Assembly (NCBI GenBank): GCA_016880505.1
Contig: JAEHDI010000533.1
Location: 1-33,398, forward strand
From: Bryobacterales bacterium
GTDB lineage: Bacteria > Acidobacteriota > Terriglobia > Bryobacterales > Bryobacteraceae
DNA: 33,398 nucleotides
Direction: 5' to 3'
The stretch's first letter is position 1; every line of letters starts with the position of its first letter. The position numbers were made by a program, and so were the translations under genes. Of this stretch, positions 8,633-17,153 are shown one piece after another. The notes below the pieces were generated by a model, which saw only the letters and a program-made list of their open reading frames with translations, did no database searches and was not told the origin of the DNA.

Positions 8633-9196
8633 ATGTGGCGCACGGCGACCGCGCTTGCGTTGTTCGTCATCACCCTCCCGGCCGTGACCGGTGGGGATTA
8701 TCGGAGCGCGAAGCGCAAGATCGACCAGATCCAGACTGACCGGGCGCCGTCCGGAACGCGGATCACGTTGACTGCAAATGAGTTGAACGCCTGGGTTCGA
8801 GCCGAAGTACCGCCTTCGGTCCGGGGGGCCATGCGGAGTCCGACGCTTGAACTGGGCTATGGTTCCGCAACCGGCTCTGCCTGGATCGACTTCGTGAAGT
8901 TGCGGACGGCGCAGGGTTCGCCGCCGGGCTGGCTCCTCCGGACGCTGCTTGACGGCGAGCACCCCGTTCGGGTCATGGCCCACGTCCGTTCCGGTGCGGG
9001 ACGAGCGGTCGTTGATGTTCAGGACGTCGAGATTTCGGGCTTCGAAATCAGTGGAAGGGCGCTTGACTACATGGTCCGGAATTTTCTGCTCCCGCGCTAC
9101 CCGAATGCAAAGATCGGTGAACCTTTCGAGATGGGGCACCGTATTGAGCGGCTGGACATCGCCCCGGCTGGCGTCGGAGTGGTTATCGGGAAGTAG
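8633..9196 (+). CDS. Exported protein of unknown function
   Basis: I do not recognise a named family. The 187-residue product starts with a signal peptide (MWRTATALALFVITLPAVTG, cleavage near residue 20). The mature part is a mix of predicted strands with the conserved-looking segments ITLTANELNAWV (44-55) and VRNFLLPRYPNAKIGEPFEM. It has no cysteine pair, catalytic triad or membrane helix after the signal. The look is of a small periplasmic beta-rich protein, possibly lipid- or envelope-related, but that is a guess. It is divergent from the receptor gene. Its last 14 bases overlap the end of hemY on the other strand (9183-9196). A weak TAGGTAGGT lies before the ATG and a TACAAT ten bases upstream. 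Confidence 0.75.
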   Translation: MWRTATALALFVITLPAVTGGDYRSAKRKIDQIQTDRAPSGTRITLTANELNAWVRAEVPPSVRGAMRSPTLELGYGSATGSAWIDFVKLRTAQGSPPGWLLRTLLDGEHPVRVMAHVRSGAGRAVVDVQDVEISGFEISGRALDYMVRNFLLPRYPNAKIGEPFEMGHRIERLDIAPAGVGVVIGK

Positions 9197-10556
9197 CGAT
9201 CCTTTCCGCTACCTGCTTTCCCATTCGCACACAGTCAGGAACCCCGATGCCGTAGTATGCGTTGCCGACGAGATGCACCCCGGGCGTGCCGGAGAGGCGG
9301 GCTTCGATTTCCTCCACTCGTTTCTGATGACCCACGGTATACTGCGCCATCGAGCGGGGCCATCGGGCCACTCGCCAGAACATTGGTTGGGAGTGCACTC
9401 CCAGGATCTCGCGCAACTCCTCGCGCACAGTTTCCACCAGCGCGTCGTCGCCCTCCTGAAGGGACGCGTTGCTGTCGCCGCCGAGGAAACACCTTAGCAC
9501 AACCTTATCTTCGGGCACGCGATGGGCAAATTTCGTTCCGACCCATGTGCCTGCCATGACGCGCTTCCGCTCGCGCTTCGGCACCAGGAATCCGAAACCG
9601 TTCAGGCGGCAGTCGAACGTACTTTTCGCGTACCCCAGGGAGATGGTGATCGACGAGTTATAGGGAATTGCCGCAAGTAGATCCGCCAGCGGATTGTCGA
9701 GCGGCCGGATCACCTCGCCGGCTTCATGCGCCTGGCAAGCAAGAATGACGTGTCTGGCGTCCAGGGAGCCGTCGGAAAGCACGACGCGGTAGCCGTCGGC
9801 ATGCCGCTCCACAGCGAGCGCATCGGCCTCGATCACATTGATTGAATGCCCTGCCGCCGAAACCAGAGTGTTGATCAGCTTGCCCAACCCGCCGCGCAGC
9901 GTCTGAAACAAAGGAGGATTTCCCTCCTTCCGCCGCATCTTGCGCCGTTCCGCCAGCACCCCTCGCGACAGACTTCCGTACTTTTCCTCGAGTTCTACGA
10001 AACGGTTCAGTACGCTCGCTACGCTTAACTTCTCGGGATCGCCGCCGTAGACTCCGGCCAGTAACGGTTCGGCCAGATAGTCGACCGCTTCCTCGCCGTA
10101 GTGGTCTCGGATGAAATCCGCGACCGACCTGTCTTCGGACGGCGCGTTTCCCGGTCGCCGGAACACCTCCCAGCCCATGCGGAACTTCGTAGGCCAGCCG
10201 AGGAGCCGTGTCGAGACCATCGGCAAGATGCGAGTCGGCACCATCAGCATGAGCCCGTCGGGCATCGGGAGAAGCTTCCCGTCCTTAACCACATAGGTGA
10301 CGCGCAACTCGTCGTTCGAGCCAATCACTTCGCCGGCAAGACCCAGTTCGCGAATGAGCTCAAGCGCCCATGGCTTGGCGGCGAGAAAACTGTCGGGGCC
10401 CGCTTCGAGCAGGCAACCGTGCGCTGAATCCGTTCGGACCACTCCGCCGAGGTACGGACGCCGTTCCACAATCGTGGAGGGTATGCCGGCCTTAGAGAGG
10501 TGATACGCGGTGGACAATCCCGAGACGCCCCCGCCGATGATTACTACGGCCCGCAT
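9183..10556 (-). CDS. hemY: Protoporphyrinogen/coproporphyrinogen oxidase (FAD-dependent HemY/CgoX type)
   Basis: The 457-residue flavoprotein starts at the ATG at 10556, giving MRAVVIIGGGVSGLSTAYHL with the GxGxxG dinucleotide motif at 8-13 and the acidic residue E31 at the end of the second strand. The C-terminal FAD motif HLVGNAYYGIGVPDCVRMGK is present. It oxidises protoporphyrinogen IX or coproporphyrinogen III to the porphyrin with oxygen; the sequence alone does not decide which. Frame upstream of the start is open but overlaps hemH and lacks homology. Its ATG comes one base after the hemH TGA (TGAGATG), so translation is probably coupled. It is the last gene of the haem run and overlaps the convergent exported-protein gene by 14 bp. 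Confidence 0.93.
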   Translation of the reverse strand: MRAVVIIGGGVSGLSTAYHLSKAGIPSTIVERRPYLGGVVRTDSAHGCLLEAGPDSFLAAKPWALELIRELGLAGEVIGSNDELRVTYVVKDGKLLPMPDGLMLMVPTRILPMVSTRLLGWPTKFRMGWEVFRRPGNAPSEDRSVADFIRDHYGEEAVDYLAEPLLAGVYGGDPEKLSVASVLNRFVELEEKYGSLSRGVLAERRKMRRKEGNPPLFQTLRGGLGKLINTLVSAAGHSINVIEADALAVERHADGYRVVLSDGSLDARHVILACQAHEAGEVIRPLDNPLADLLAAIPYNSSITISLGYAKSTFDCRLNGFGFLVPKRERKRVMAGTWVGTKFAHRVPEDKVVLRCFLGGDSNASLQEGDDALVETVREELREILGVHSQPMFWRVARWPRSMAQYTVGHQKRVEEIEARLSGTPGVHLVGNAYYGIGVPDCVRMGKQVAERIATSR

Positions 10557-10557
10557 C

Positions 10558-11454
10558 TCAGGGCGTGAGGAGTCTCTCCCTGGCCACGGCAGCCAGTGTG
10601 GCGATGAATTTAGTTGAGGCGTTGAGGGACTCGGTTCGTTGGAGCCGGACGCCGCGCTCTGTCGCGTAGCTCCGGAAGAGGACGTCGACATCGTATAGGA
10701 TCTCTACATGATCGCAAACGAAACCGATCGGTGCGAGTACGACATCCCGGATGCCGTCCCGGGCGTACTGGTCGATTCGAGACTCCACGGTCGGGCCGAG
10801 CCAGCTCTCCTCGGTCATACCCTGGCTCTGATAGGCGAAGTCCCAGTCCGCCAACCCGCAGCGTTCAGCTACCGCTTTCGCCGTGGCTCTCGCCTCGGTG
10901 TCGTAAGGATCGCCCTTTTCGAGGATTCGCTCCGGCAGCGAGTGTGCGGTGAAGAGAACCGTCGGGCAGGGGAGCAACGGCTTGAGCCGCTCTGCAAACG
11001 CCTCCACAAGAAGCGGATGTGAATGGAAGCTCTTCGTCCAGGCGATCTCCGCGCGAACTCCCAGTTCCTGCTTTGCCTCCTGCGTCCTCCGGAAATACAG
11101 CCCGACGCTCATGCGTGAATACTGTGGAGCCAGGCAGATGGCGACGATGCGGTCCACGCCGTCCGTCCTGATCTCTACCAGGGCTTCCCGGATGAACGGG
11201 CGCCAGTTGCGCATCCCCAGGTAAACCTTGACCGGACAGCCTTCCTCCGCGAGCTTGCGATCGAGCGCCTCTGCCTGCTCTCGCGTGCGGGCCAGCAGCG
11301 GTGAACTCCCCCCGATCAGAGCGTATCGCTGCCGGATTTCCTCGACGATGTGCGCTGCGAGCGCCCTTCCGCCCCGGACCAGACTGAGGTACGGTTCGAT
11401 GTCTTCCAGCCGTTCGGGCGCGCCGTGTGCCAGGAGCAGAACGGCCTGCTTCAT
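10558..11454 (-). CDS. hemH: Ferrochelatase, short Bacillus-like form
   Basis: The product has 298 residues. Ferrochelatase signatures are FTAHSLPE with catalytic H171, SQGMTEESWLGPTVE (210-224) and GFVCDHVEILYD with E251; the C-terminal SLNASTKFI is also typical. The N-terminal part (HGAPERLEDIEPYL, RYALIGGSSPLLARTREQA) follows the Bacillus subtilis HemH/CpfC layout closely. It lacks the extra segments of many proteobacterial enzymes. That raises the possibility that it inserts iron into coproporphyrin III rather than protoporphyrin IX. No C-terminal membrane extension or cluster cysteines are seen, so it is probably soluble. The start codon overlaps the hemE stop (ATGA at 11454-11451), and hemY follows one base after its stop. 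Confidence 0.93.
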   Translation of the reverse strand: MKQAVLLLAHGAPERLEDIEPYLSLVRGGRALAAHIVEEIRQRYALIGGSSPLLARTREQAEALDRKLAEEGCPVKVYLGMRNWRPFIREALVEIRTDGVDRIVAICLAPQYSRMSVGLYFRRTQEAKQELGVRAEIAWTKSFHSHPLLVEAFAERLKPLLPCPTVLFTAHSLPERILEKGDPYDTEARATAKAVAERCGLADWDFAYQSQGMTEESWLGPTVESRIDQYARDGIRDVVLAPIGFVCDHVEILYDVDVLFRSYATERGVRLQRTESLNASTKFIATLAAVARERLLTP

Positions 11455-12473
11455 GGGCGGAATTCGCGAACCATCTGCACGACAGCCTTGACGTTGTCTA
11501 CTGGCGTCTCAGGCAGAATGCCATGACCGAGGTTAAAGATGTGTCCTGGGCGGGTCCCGGTGCGTTTCAGCAGTTCGTGGACCTTTGCCTTGAGTTCGGG
11601 CAGAGGTGCGAACAGCGCCGCCGGGTCGAGGTTGCCCTGAATCGCCGAGCGGTAACTGATGTCCATCCACGCCTGGTCGATGTTGATGCGCCAGTCGACG
11701 CCCATCACGTCGCCGCCTGCCGCGTGCAATTCGCGGAAAAAGCCCGCCGCGCCCGTCCCGAAATGAATCACCGGAACGCCGCTGGAGCGAATGCGCTCGA
11801 TCAGCGCCCGGGAATAGGGCGCCACAAAGCGCACATAGTCGTCCGGACCAAGCGCGCCGACCCAACTGTCGAAAACCTGGATGGATCGCGCGCCGGACGC
11901 CACTTGCATGAGGGCGAACGGCCCAAGCACGTCCACCAGTTTTCCCATCAGCCGCCGCCATAGCGTCTCATTGGAGTACATCATCTGCTTAGTGCGCAGA
12001 AAAGTCCGCGAGGCGCCGCCTTCGATCGTGTAGCTGGCGAGCGTGAATGGCGCGCCGACGAAGCCGACCACCGGCACCTTGCCACCTAGCGACTTGACGA
12101 CAGTCTGGATTGCTTCGCCGACGTAGCCGAGTTCGTCGGTATTGGAGATGGAGAGCGTATCCACGTCCTGCGAGGTCCGGACAGGGTTTTCGATTACCGG
12201 CCCCTCACCCGCCGCAAACCGCAGCTTCATCCCCATGGGCTCAACCGGCAGAAGCAGATCGGCAAAAATTATAGCGGCGTCGACGTCAAGAATCTCAACC
12301 GGCTGAAGAGTGACGGTCGCTGCAAGGTCCGGTCTCTTGCAGATATCCAGGATCCCGTGTTTCGCTCGGATATCCCGGTATTGTTTCATGTATCGACCTG
12401 CTTGCCGCATGAACCACACCGGGCGCACGTCCGTCGGCCGGCGGCGGCAAGCATCGAGAAAGCGGCTGTTCAT
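11451..12473 (-). CDS. hemE: Uroporphyrinogen decarboxylase
   Basis: The product has 340 residues, close to the usual length (about 350). The N-terminal active-site motif PVWFMRQAGRYM and the C-terminal FNLGHGILPETPVDNV are diagnostic. D-containing IIFADLLLP and GFVGAPFTLASY segments are also in place. It decarboxylates the four acetate side chains of uroporphyrinogen III to give coproporphyrinogen III in the cytoplasm. I chose the ATG at 12473 because it overlaps the apbE stop as ATGA and homology begins there. Upstream in-frame ATGs at 12488 and 12512 would lie within apbE. The gene ends in another ATGA overlap with hemH. No hemN or hemF is present in the window to supply the next step of the protoporphyrin route. 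Confidence 0.96.
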   Translation of the reverse strand: MNSRFLDACRRRPTDVRPVWFMRQAGRYMKQYRDIRAKHGILDICKRPDLAATVTLQPVEILDVDAAIIFADLLLPVEPMGMKLRFAAGEGPVIENPVRTSQDVDTLSISNTDELGYVGEAIQTVVKSLGGKVPVVGFVGAPFTLASYTIEGGASRTFLRTKQMMYSNETLWRRLMGKLVDVLGPFALMQVASGARSIQVFDSWVGALGPDDYVRFVAPYSRALIERIRSSGVPVIHFGTGAAGFFRELHAAGGDVMGVDWRINIDQAWMDISYRSAIQGNLDPAALFAPLPELKAKVHELLKRTGTRPGHIFNLGHGILPETPVDNVKAVVQMVREFRP

Positions 12474-13435
12474 TGAAGCCACGCGCATGCCAGTTCCGAT
12501 CTGTCTTCGCATGTGAACGCGCGAAGTCCCTGAGGTTTGTGTTTAGCCGCCCATCCGCGGCCGAGAATGAAGAATGGTTTCGTCCAGGCCTCGCTATCGA
12601 GCGCCTTTTTCGCGATGACCGAGACAGACAGCATTCCCGGTGCGGGGTATCCGCTCCGGGGATCCATGATGTGGCTGTAAACCTTGCCCTCCGCCTCGAA
12701 GAACTTCTCATAGTCTCCCGACGTGGACATGGACTCGTCTTTGAGGTAGACCTCTTCAATCGTTTCGTTCCATTCACGGGGGTGACGGATCTTCACCTTC
12801 CAGCCCTTGTCGCCGGGTGGCGTCCCGATGCCATAAATCGTGCTTCCGCCGGCGGACACGAGTGCCGAGGTGATCTTGAACTCCCTGATGCGGGCGACCA
12901 TACGGTCCACGGCATAGCCTTTGCCTATCCCGCCCGGATCCAGGTCGACACCGCGGCGCAGAAAGTGGACCGTCCGGTTCTCCCGGTCGAGTTCGATGTT
13001 TCTGTACCCCACTGCGGGGAGCACCGCTGCGATTTCCTCCTTCATTGGCAGCCGCCCTGTGCCCTTATAGAAGCCCCAAACCCGCATCAGGGGACCGACG
13101 CTGACGTCGAACGCCCCCTCGCTCGCGCGGCTATAGGAAAGGCACGCCTCCAGCAACTCGAACAACTCCGGACTCACCCGGACCGGCCGTTCGGCGGCGC
13201 TCCGGTTCACCTCACTCCATTCACTTTGAGGGCGGTAGTTGGACAGCATCCGGTCCAACCTTCGCACTTCGTCAAACGCCGCCTGAGACGCGGACTGTAA
13301 CTGCTCCTGGTCATCGCCGTACAGAACCACCGTGTAGGTGGCTCCCATCGCATCGGCGGTGTCCTCGAGCCGAAGTAACTCCTCCCCGCAAAGAAGCGCG
13401 GGAAACAATAACAAAAGTACCACAAAATGTTTCAT
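12470..13435 (-). CDS. apbE: ApbE-type FAD:protein FMN transferase
   Basis: The 321-residue protein has an N-terminal signal sequence (MKHFVVLLLLFPALLCGEE). The Cys at 16 is preceded by ALL, a poor lipobox, so lipidation is uncertain. ApbE signatures are DAMGATYTV near the N-terminus, VDLDPGGIGKGYAVDR, SAGGSTIYGIG and SHIMDPRSGYP, which carries metal- and FAD-binding residues. The family moves FMN from FAD to a threonine of target proteins such as NqrB/C and RnfD/G in the periplasm. No Nqr/Rnf target is in the window. It lies two bases after rbfA and overlaps hemE by ATGA. It is therefore the join between the translation-factor genes and the haem genes. Confidence 0.94.
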   Translation of the reverse strand: MKHFVVLLLLFPALLCGEELLRLEDTADAMGATYTVVLYGDDQEQLQSASQAAFDEVRRLDRMLSNYRPQSEWSEVNRSAAERPVRVSPELFELLEACLSYSRASEGAFDVSVGPLMRVWGFYKGTGRLPMKEEIAAVLPAVGYRNIELDRENRTVHFLRRGVDLDPGGIGKGYAVDRMVARIREFKITSALVSAGGSTIYGIGTPPGDKGWKVKIRHPREWNETIEEVYLKDESMSTSGDYEKFFEAEGKVYSHIMDPRSGYPAPGMLSVSVIAKKALDSEAWTKPFFILGRGWAAKHKPQGLRAFTCEDRSELACAWLQ

Positions 13436-13437
13436 TT

Positions 13438-13818
13438 TTATGGTTCTTTTTCGTCCGAAACCTCCGGTTGCGGGCGGCCTTTCCTCGTTCGCCTGAGCAG
13501 CTTCTCCAGGCGCCGGCTGTCCGACACAAAGGCATCCGCCTCGAAATGAAGATCCGGGACGCGGAACAGCCGGAGCCGCGTGGCAAGCTTCCGGCGCAGG
13601 AACCCCCGGGCGCCGTCCAGTGCCGTCATCGCTTGCTGGCGTGCCTGCTCCCCGCCTCCGAGATGGACCCGAATCTGGGCGCGGCGCATGTCTGGGGTGA
13701 TGAGGACCTCGGTGATATCGATACCGCCTAATCGCGGATCTGCCATCTCGTAGCCGATGATCTCAGCCAATTCTTCACGGATTGCCTCGGAAACGCGCTG
13801 CGTGCGATGCTCGTCCAT
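13438..13818 (-). CDS. rbfA: Ribosome-binding factor A
   Basis: The product has 126 residues, normal for RbfA. The start MDEHRTQRVSEAIREELAEI and the segment DPRLGGIDITEVLITPDMRRAQI are typical of the single KH-like domain. Family members bind the 30S subunit and help mature the 16S rRNA 5' end, especially at low temperature. A charged C-terminal tail (RRTRKGRPQPEVSDEKEP) is not part of the domain. The gene starts six bases after ylxP, with a GGAGTGA ribosome site inside the end of ylxP, and is followed two bases later by apbE. Confidence 0.95.
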   Translation of the reverse strand: MDEHRTQRVSEAIREELAEIIGYEMADPRLGGIDITEVLITPDMRRAQIRVHLGGGEQARQQAMTALDGARGFLRRKLATRLRLFRVPDLHFEADAFVSDSRRLEKLLRRTRKGRPQPEVSDEKEP

Positions 13819-13824
13819 GCTGCT

Positions 13825-14112
13825 TCACTCCAGCCACTCGACCGTCGCACCCACCAGAGCGGCCCCGAGCAGAGACGACGCCTCCCGCTCGACCGATTGC
13901 AGCACCCGCTCTGCATGCGTGTGCTCGCCCGAGACGGTGACCGCAGCCACAACCGCCCTCTGCCACAGGTCCTGGCAATCGATTTCGGCGACCGCAACGT
14001 TGAACTTGTGCCGGAGGCGGTCCTTCAACCCCTGCACTACATGACGCTTGTCTTTCAGGGAATGGGCGTGTTCAAGCCTCATCTCGAGGGTGAGAACGCC
14101 GATCGTCGCCAT
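13825..14112 (-). CDS. ylxP: YlxP-like DUF503 protein
   Basis: This is a 95-residue single-domain protein of the DUF503/YlxP family. The segments LRLEHAHSLKDKRHVVQ-type (here MRLEHAHSLKDKRHVVQGLK) and VAVAEIDCQDLWQRAVVA are the hallmark. The fold is ferredoxin-like. Its place between infB and rbfA is the standard one in many phyla, and B. subtilis YlxP has been linked to ribosome assembly. It lies 57 bases after infB and six before rbfA. Confidence 0.92.
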   Translation of the reverse strand: MATIGVLTLEMRLEHAHSLKDKRHVVQGLKDRLRHKFNVAVAEIDCQDLWQRAVVAAVTVSGEHTHAERVLQSVEREASSLLGAALVGATVEWLE

Positions 14113-14169
14113 ATTGGGCGCCCGGAGTGGGAACCATGGTGATACGACCCACCCGTCCCAGTCCCCGGT

Positions 14170-17043
14170 CTATACCAATGCTTCTGCTGCCACTTGCTCG
14201 GTCACGAAGGCTTCAATTACGTCGCCAGGCTTGACGTCACCAAAGTTTTCAAGCGACACGCCGCACTCCATCCCGGACTTTACCTCGCTGACGTCGTTCT
14301 TGAATCGTCGCAGGGAACCGACCCGTCCGGTGTGAACGACCACATTGTCGCGAAGCACCCGGACCTCGCTGTCCCGAGTGACCGTCCCGTCGATAACCTG
14401 ACAGCCGGCCACAATACCGACCTTCGTAATGCGGAAGACTTCCTTGACCTCGGCGCGCCCCCGGAAGACCTCGCGGTAGACGGGCTCCAGCATGCCTGTC
14501 ATGGCCCTCTTCATCTCGTCTACAAGGTCGTAAATGATGGTGTGAAGCCGTATGTCGACTTTTTCGTTTTCAGCCACCTGTGCGGCGTTTCGCTCCGGCC
14601 GGACATTGAAGCCGATAATAACGGCGTTCGAGGCGGAGGCCAGCAGCACGTCAGTTTCGGTGATCGCGCCAACGCTGGCATGCAACACCCGGACTCGAAC
14701 TTTGTCGTTGGAGAGCTTTTGCAGCGTGTCGCTGAGGACCTCTGCGGTGCCACCGACATCTGTCTTCAGAATGATCGGAAGCTCCTTGACCTCACCCGCC
14801 CTGATCTGCTCGTGGAGCTGGTCGAGGGTGACACGGCTGGACCGTGCCATCGCCTGTTCGCGGGCTTTTGCCTCCCGGTAGATTACAATCTGTTTGGCCT
14901 TGGCCGTGTCTGTGACCATCTGGAACGTGTCGCCGACCTCGGGCAGGGACTCGAGGCCGATCACCTCCACCGGCATCGAGGGCCCCGCTGACTTTACCGG
15001 CTCACCGCGGTCGTCGAACATCGCGCGGACTTTGCCGAATACCGACCCGCAAATGAAATAGTCGCCCACCGAAAGCGTGCCGTTTCGGACTAGCACGGTT
15101 GCCACCGGACCGCGTCCGCGATCCAGTTGCGCTTCCAGTACCGAACCCACGGCCGGCCGGGCAGGATTGGCCTTCAGATCCTGTATGTCGGCCACCAGAA
15201 GGATCATCTCCAGCAGCAAATCGAGGTTTTGCTTCGTCTTTGCCGACACTGGCACAACAACCGTCTCGCCACCCCACTCCTCGGGCAGGAGCCCACGGTC
15301 GGAGAGTTGTTGTTTGATTCTCTCGGGTTGCGCGTCCGGTCTGTCAATCTTGTTGATTGCGACGATGATCGGAACGCCGGCAGCCCGTGCATGGTCGATC
15401 GCCTCGAGAGTTTGCGGCATCACGCCGTCATCGGCGGCGACCACCAGCACAACGATGTCGGTTACCTTGGCGCCGCGGGCACGCATCCGCGTGAAAGCTT
15501 CATGGCCTGGAGTATCGATAAAAACGATCTTTCGGCCGTTCTTCTCGATGTGGTAAGCGCCGATGTGCTGGGTGATGCCTCCCGCCTCTCGTTCCGCCAC
15601 GTTGGTCAGCCGGATGGAATCCAGCAGCGACGTCTTGCCATGATCGACGTGCCCCATCACCGTGACCACCGGCGGCCGCTTCAGCAGATCCTGCTCCGCC
15701 TCGGCCTGCCCGACCTCTTGCACCGCCTCCTCTTCGTAGCTAAGCCGCGTTGAGGTCGCGCCGAACGCCTTCACGAGTTCCTCGGCCAGTTGCAGGTCCA
15801 GGGTTTGATTGATGGTCGCGAAGATCTTCCGCTCCACCAGTTTCTTGATCACCAGGTTTGCCTTCAGCCCAAGCTTTTCAGACAGCTCTTTTACGGTGAT
15901 GCCTTCGGCGACGGTGATCTGCCGGTTCAATGAAGGCAGAACGACCGGCACGTCGCGCCGCGACGGACGAAGTGTTCTTTCCTCGCGTTCGCGCTCCCGC
16001 TCCCGTTCCGCCGGAGTACGAGCACGGCGGTCGCCCGGGCGGCGCTGTTCTGTTGGTACGGGTGGCGGCGGTTCCAGCCGCGCTGAAGTCGGATGAAGAG
16101 GGCGGCCTCTGGCCACCCTGCCCGGGGCTCCCGGTGATGGCCTGGTCATCAGCGGCTGGCCCGGCCGGATGGGTCCCCGATAGATCGGCTGGCCCGGAAC
16201 CGGCGCTGTCGCAGGGCGACCCGGCCGCGGCTGTGGTTGTCCTGGAACCGCTTTGGTCTGGGTTTGAGTAAGCCGAGCTACCAAGTCGGGGCGCGGTGGC
16301 ACGACGGGACGCACCGCCGGCTGTCCTGCCAAAGTCGATTTCGCCTGGGACCGCGGCGCGTGAGTGACAGTGGCCGCTTGGGGCAGGGGTGCCTGTGGTG
16401 CGGCGGGGACCTCGACGGACGGAACAGATGATCTTACGATCTCTGGTTTTACGGGAAAAGGCTGCCGCGGCCCGGTCAAGATTTGTCCCGGACGGGGAGC
16501 CACCGGCAGCGGTTTCGCCGCCACGACTGCCGGCCGGCCGGGTCCGCTCGCTACCACCGGCGTTGGGGGCGCGGGGGGCGTCGGAATTGCATCCGGCGTG
16601 ACGGCAACCGGCTGAGCGGAATGGCCGCTGCCCGCGAGCGGCGGACGCAATCTTTGGGGCGCCGTTCTTGATGCGAACGGCGAATCTTTGGGAGGTCCGG
16701 CGTCCAGCGGCGGGACAGTGGTGGGCGCCAGGCTCTCGACAGGCGCAACCGTATTGGGTCGTATTTCCGCCGACGTATCCGTGCGAGCTATGATTTGCTC
16801 GATGGCCTCTTCGGACGGGCCGATTTCCGGCGCCGTCTCCCCTTCGGTAATCTCGGGCTCTGCCTCGACCGGTTCCTCTACGAGCAGGCCGAAGTACCTG
16901 CGCAACTTGTTGGCGATATCGTCCTCTAGTGAGCTGGAATGCGTCTTCTTCTCCGTGATCCCGAACTCAGGGAGCAGATCAAGCAGCTTGTTGGGCTTTA
17001 CCTCCAGCTCCCGCGCCAACTCGTTGATTCGGATCTTACTCAT
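14170..17043 (-). CDS. infB: Translation initiation factor IF-2
   Basis: The 957-residue IF-2 begins with an IF2_N helical domain (MSKIRINELARELEVKPNKL). A long proline/alanine-rich linker (about 60-360) ends in an arginine/glutamate repeat (about 345-358). A second IF2_N domain (375-430) comes before the G domain. GTPase motifs are GHVDHGKT (464-471), DTPGH (510-514) and NKID (564-567). Domains II, III and the fMet-tRNA-binding C-terminal domain complete the protein, which ends in FGDVKPGDVIEAFVTEQ. It delivers initiator tRNA to the 30S subunit. The linker is longer than in E. coli, a common situation in GC-rich bacteria. The gene follows nusA after 110 bp; ylxR and ylxQ, often found there, are absent. 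Confidence 0.98.
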   Translation of the reverse strand: MSKIRINELARELEVKPNKLLDLLPEFGITEKKTHSSSLEDDIANKLRRYFGLLVEEPVEAEPEITEGETAPEIGPSEEAIEQIIARTDTSAEIRPNTVAPVESLAPTTVPPLDAGPPKDSPFASRTAPQRLRPPLAGSGHSAQPVAVTPDAIPTPPAPPTPVVASGPGRPAVVAAKPLPVAPRPGQILTGPRQPFPVKPEIVRSSVPSVEVPAAPQAPLPQAATVTHAPRSQAKSTLAGQPAVRPVVPPRPDLVARLTQTQTKAVPGQPQPRPGRPATAPVPGQPIYRGPIRPGQPLMTRPSPGAPGRVARGRPLHPTSARLEPPPPVPTEQRRPGDRRARTPAEREREREREERTLRPSRRDVPVVLPSLNRQITVAEGITVKELSEKLGLKANLVIKKLVERKIFATINQTLDLQLAEELVKAFGATSTRLSYEEEAVQEVGQAEAEQDLLKRPPVVTVMGHVDHGKTSLLDSIRLTNVAEREAGGITQHIGAYHIEKNGRKIVFIDTPGHEAFTRMRARGAKVTDIVVLVVAADDGVMPQTLEAIDHARAAGVPIIVAINKIDRPDAQPERIKQQLSDRGLLPEEWGGETVVVPVSAKTKQNLDLLLEMILLVADIQDLKANPARPAVGSVLEAQLDRGRGPVATVLVRNGTLSVGDYFICGSVFGKVRAMFDDRGEPVKSAGPSMPVEVIGLESLPEVGDTFQMVTDTAKAKQIVIYREAKAREQAMARSSRVTLDQLHEQIRAGEVKELPIILKTDVGGTAEVLSDTLQKLSNDKVRVRVLHASVGAITETDVLLASASNAVIIGFNVRPERNAAQVAENEKVDIRLHTIIYDLVDEMKRAMTGMLEPVYREVFRGRAEVKEVFRITKVGIVAGCQVIDGTVTRDSEVRVLRDNVVVHTGRVGSLRRFKNDVSEVKSGMECGVSLENFGDVKPGDVIEAFVTEQVAAEALV

Positions 17044-17057
17044 AAAACAAATTTCGC

Positions 17058-17087
17058 GGGCAGCCTCCGTTTACACAGAACCTGCCC
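17058..17087 (-). promoter_or_regulatory. Hairpin in the infB leader with GGAGG in its loop
   Basis: On the minus strand, GGGCAG (17087-17082) and CTGCCC (17063-17058) can pair around an 18-base loop. The loop contains GGAGG (17068-17064), the best Shine-Dalgarno match before infB. The motif is 20 bases from the ATG at 17043, too far for normal use, so either initiation here is unusual or the match is chance. The surrounding 110 bp between nusA and infB contain nothing else I can name. Confidence 0.35.
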
Positions 17088-17153
17088 ATGGGAAAACCCC
17101 CTTCGCGGTACTCCGACAAGCCAACTGCAACCGGGCACACTACTAATGCAATC

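Noticed and set aside
16000..16800. Plus-strand frames opposite the proline-rich linker of infB
   Set aside because: They are complementary-strand artefacts of the low-complexity GC-rich linker, with no ribosome sites or domains.
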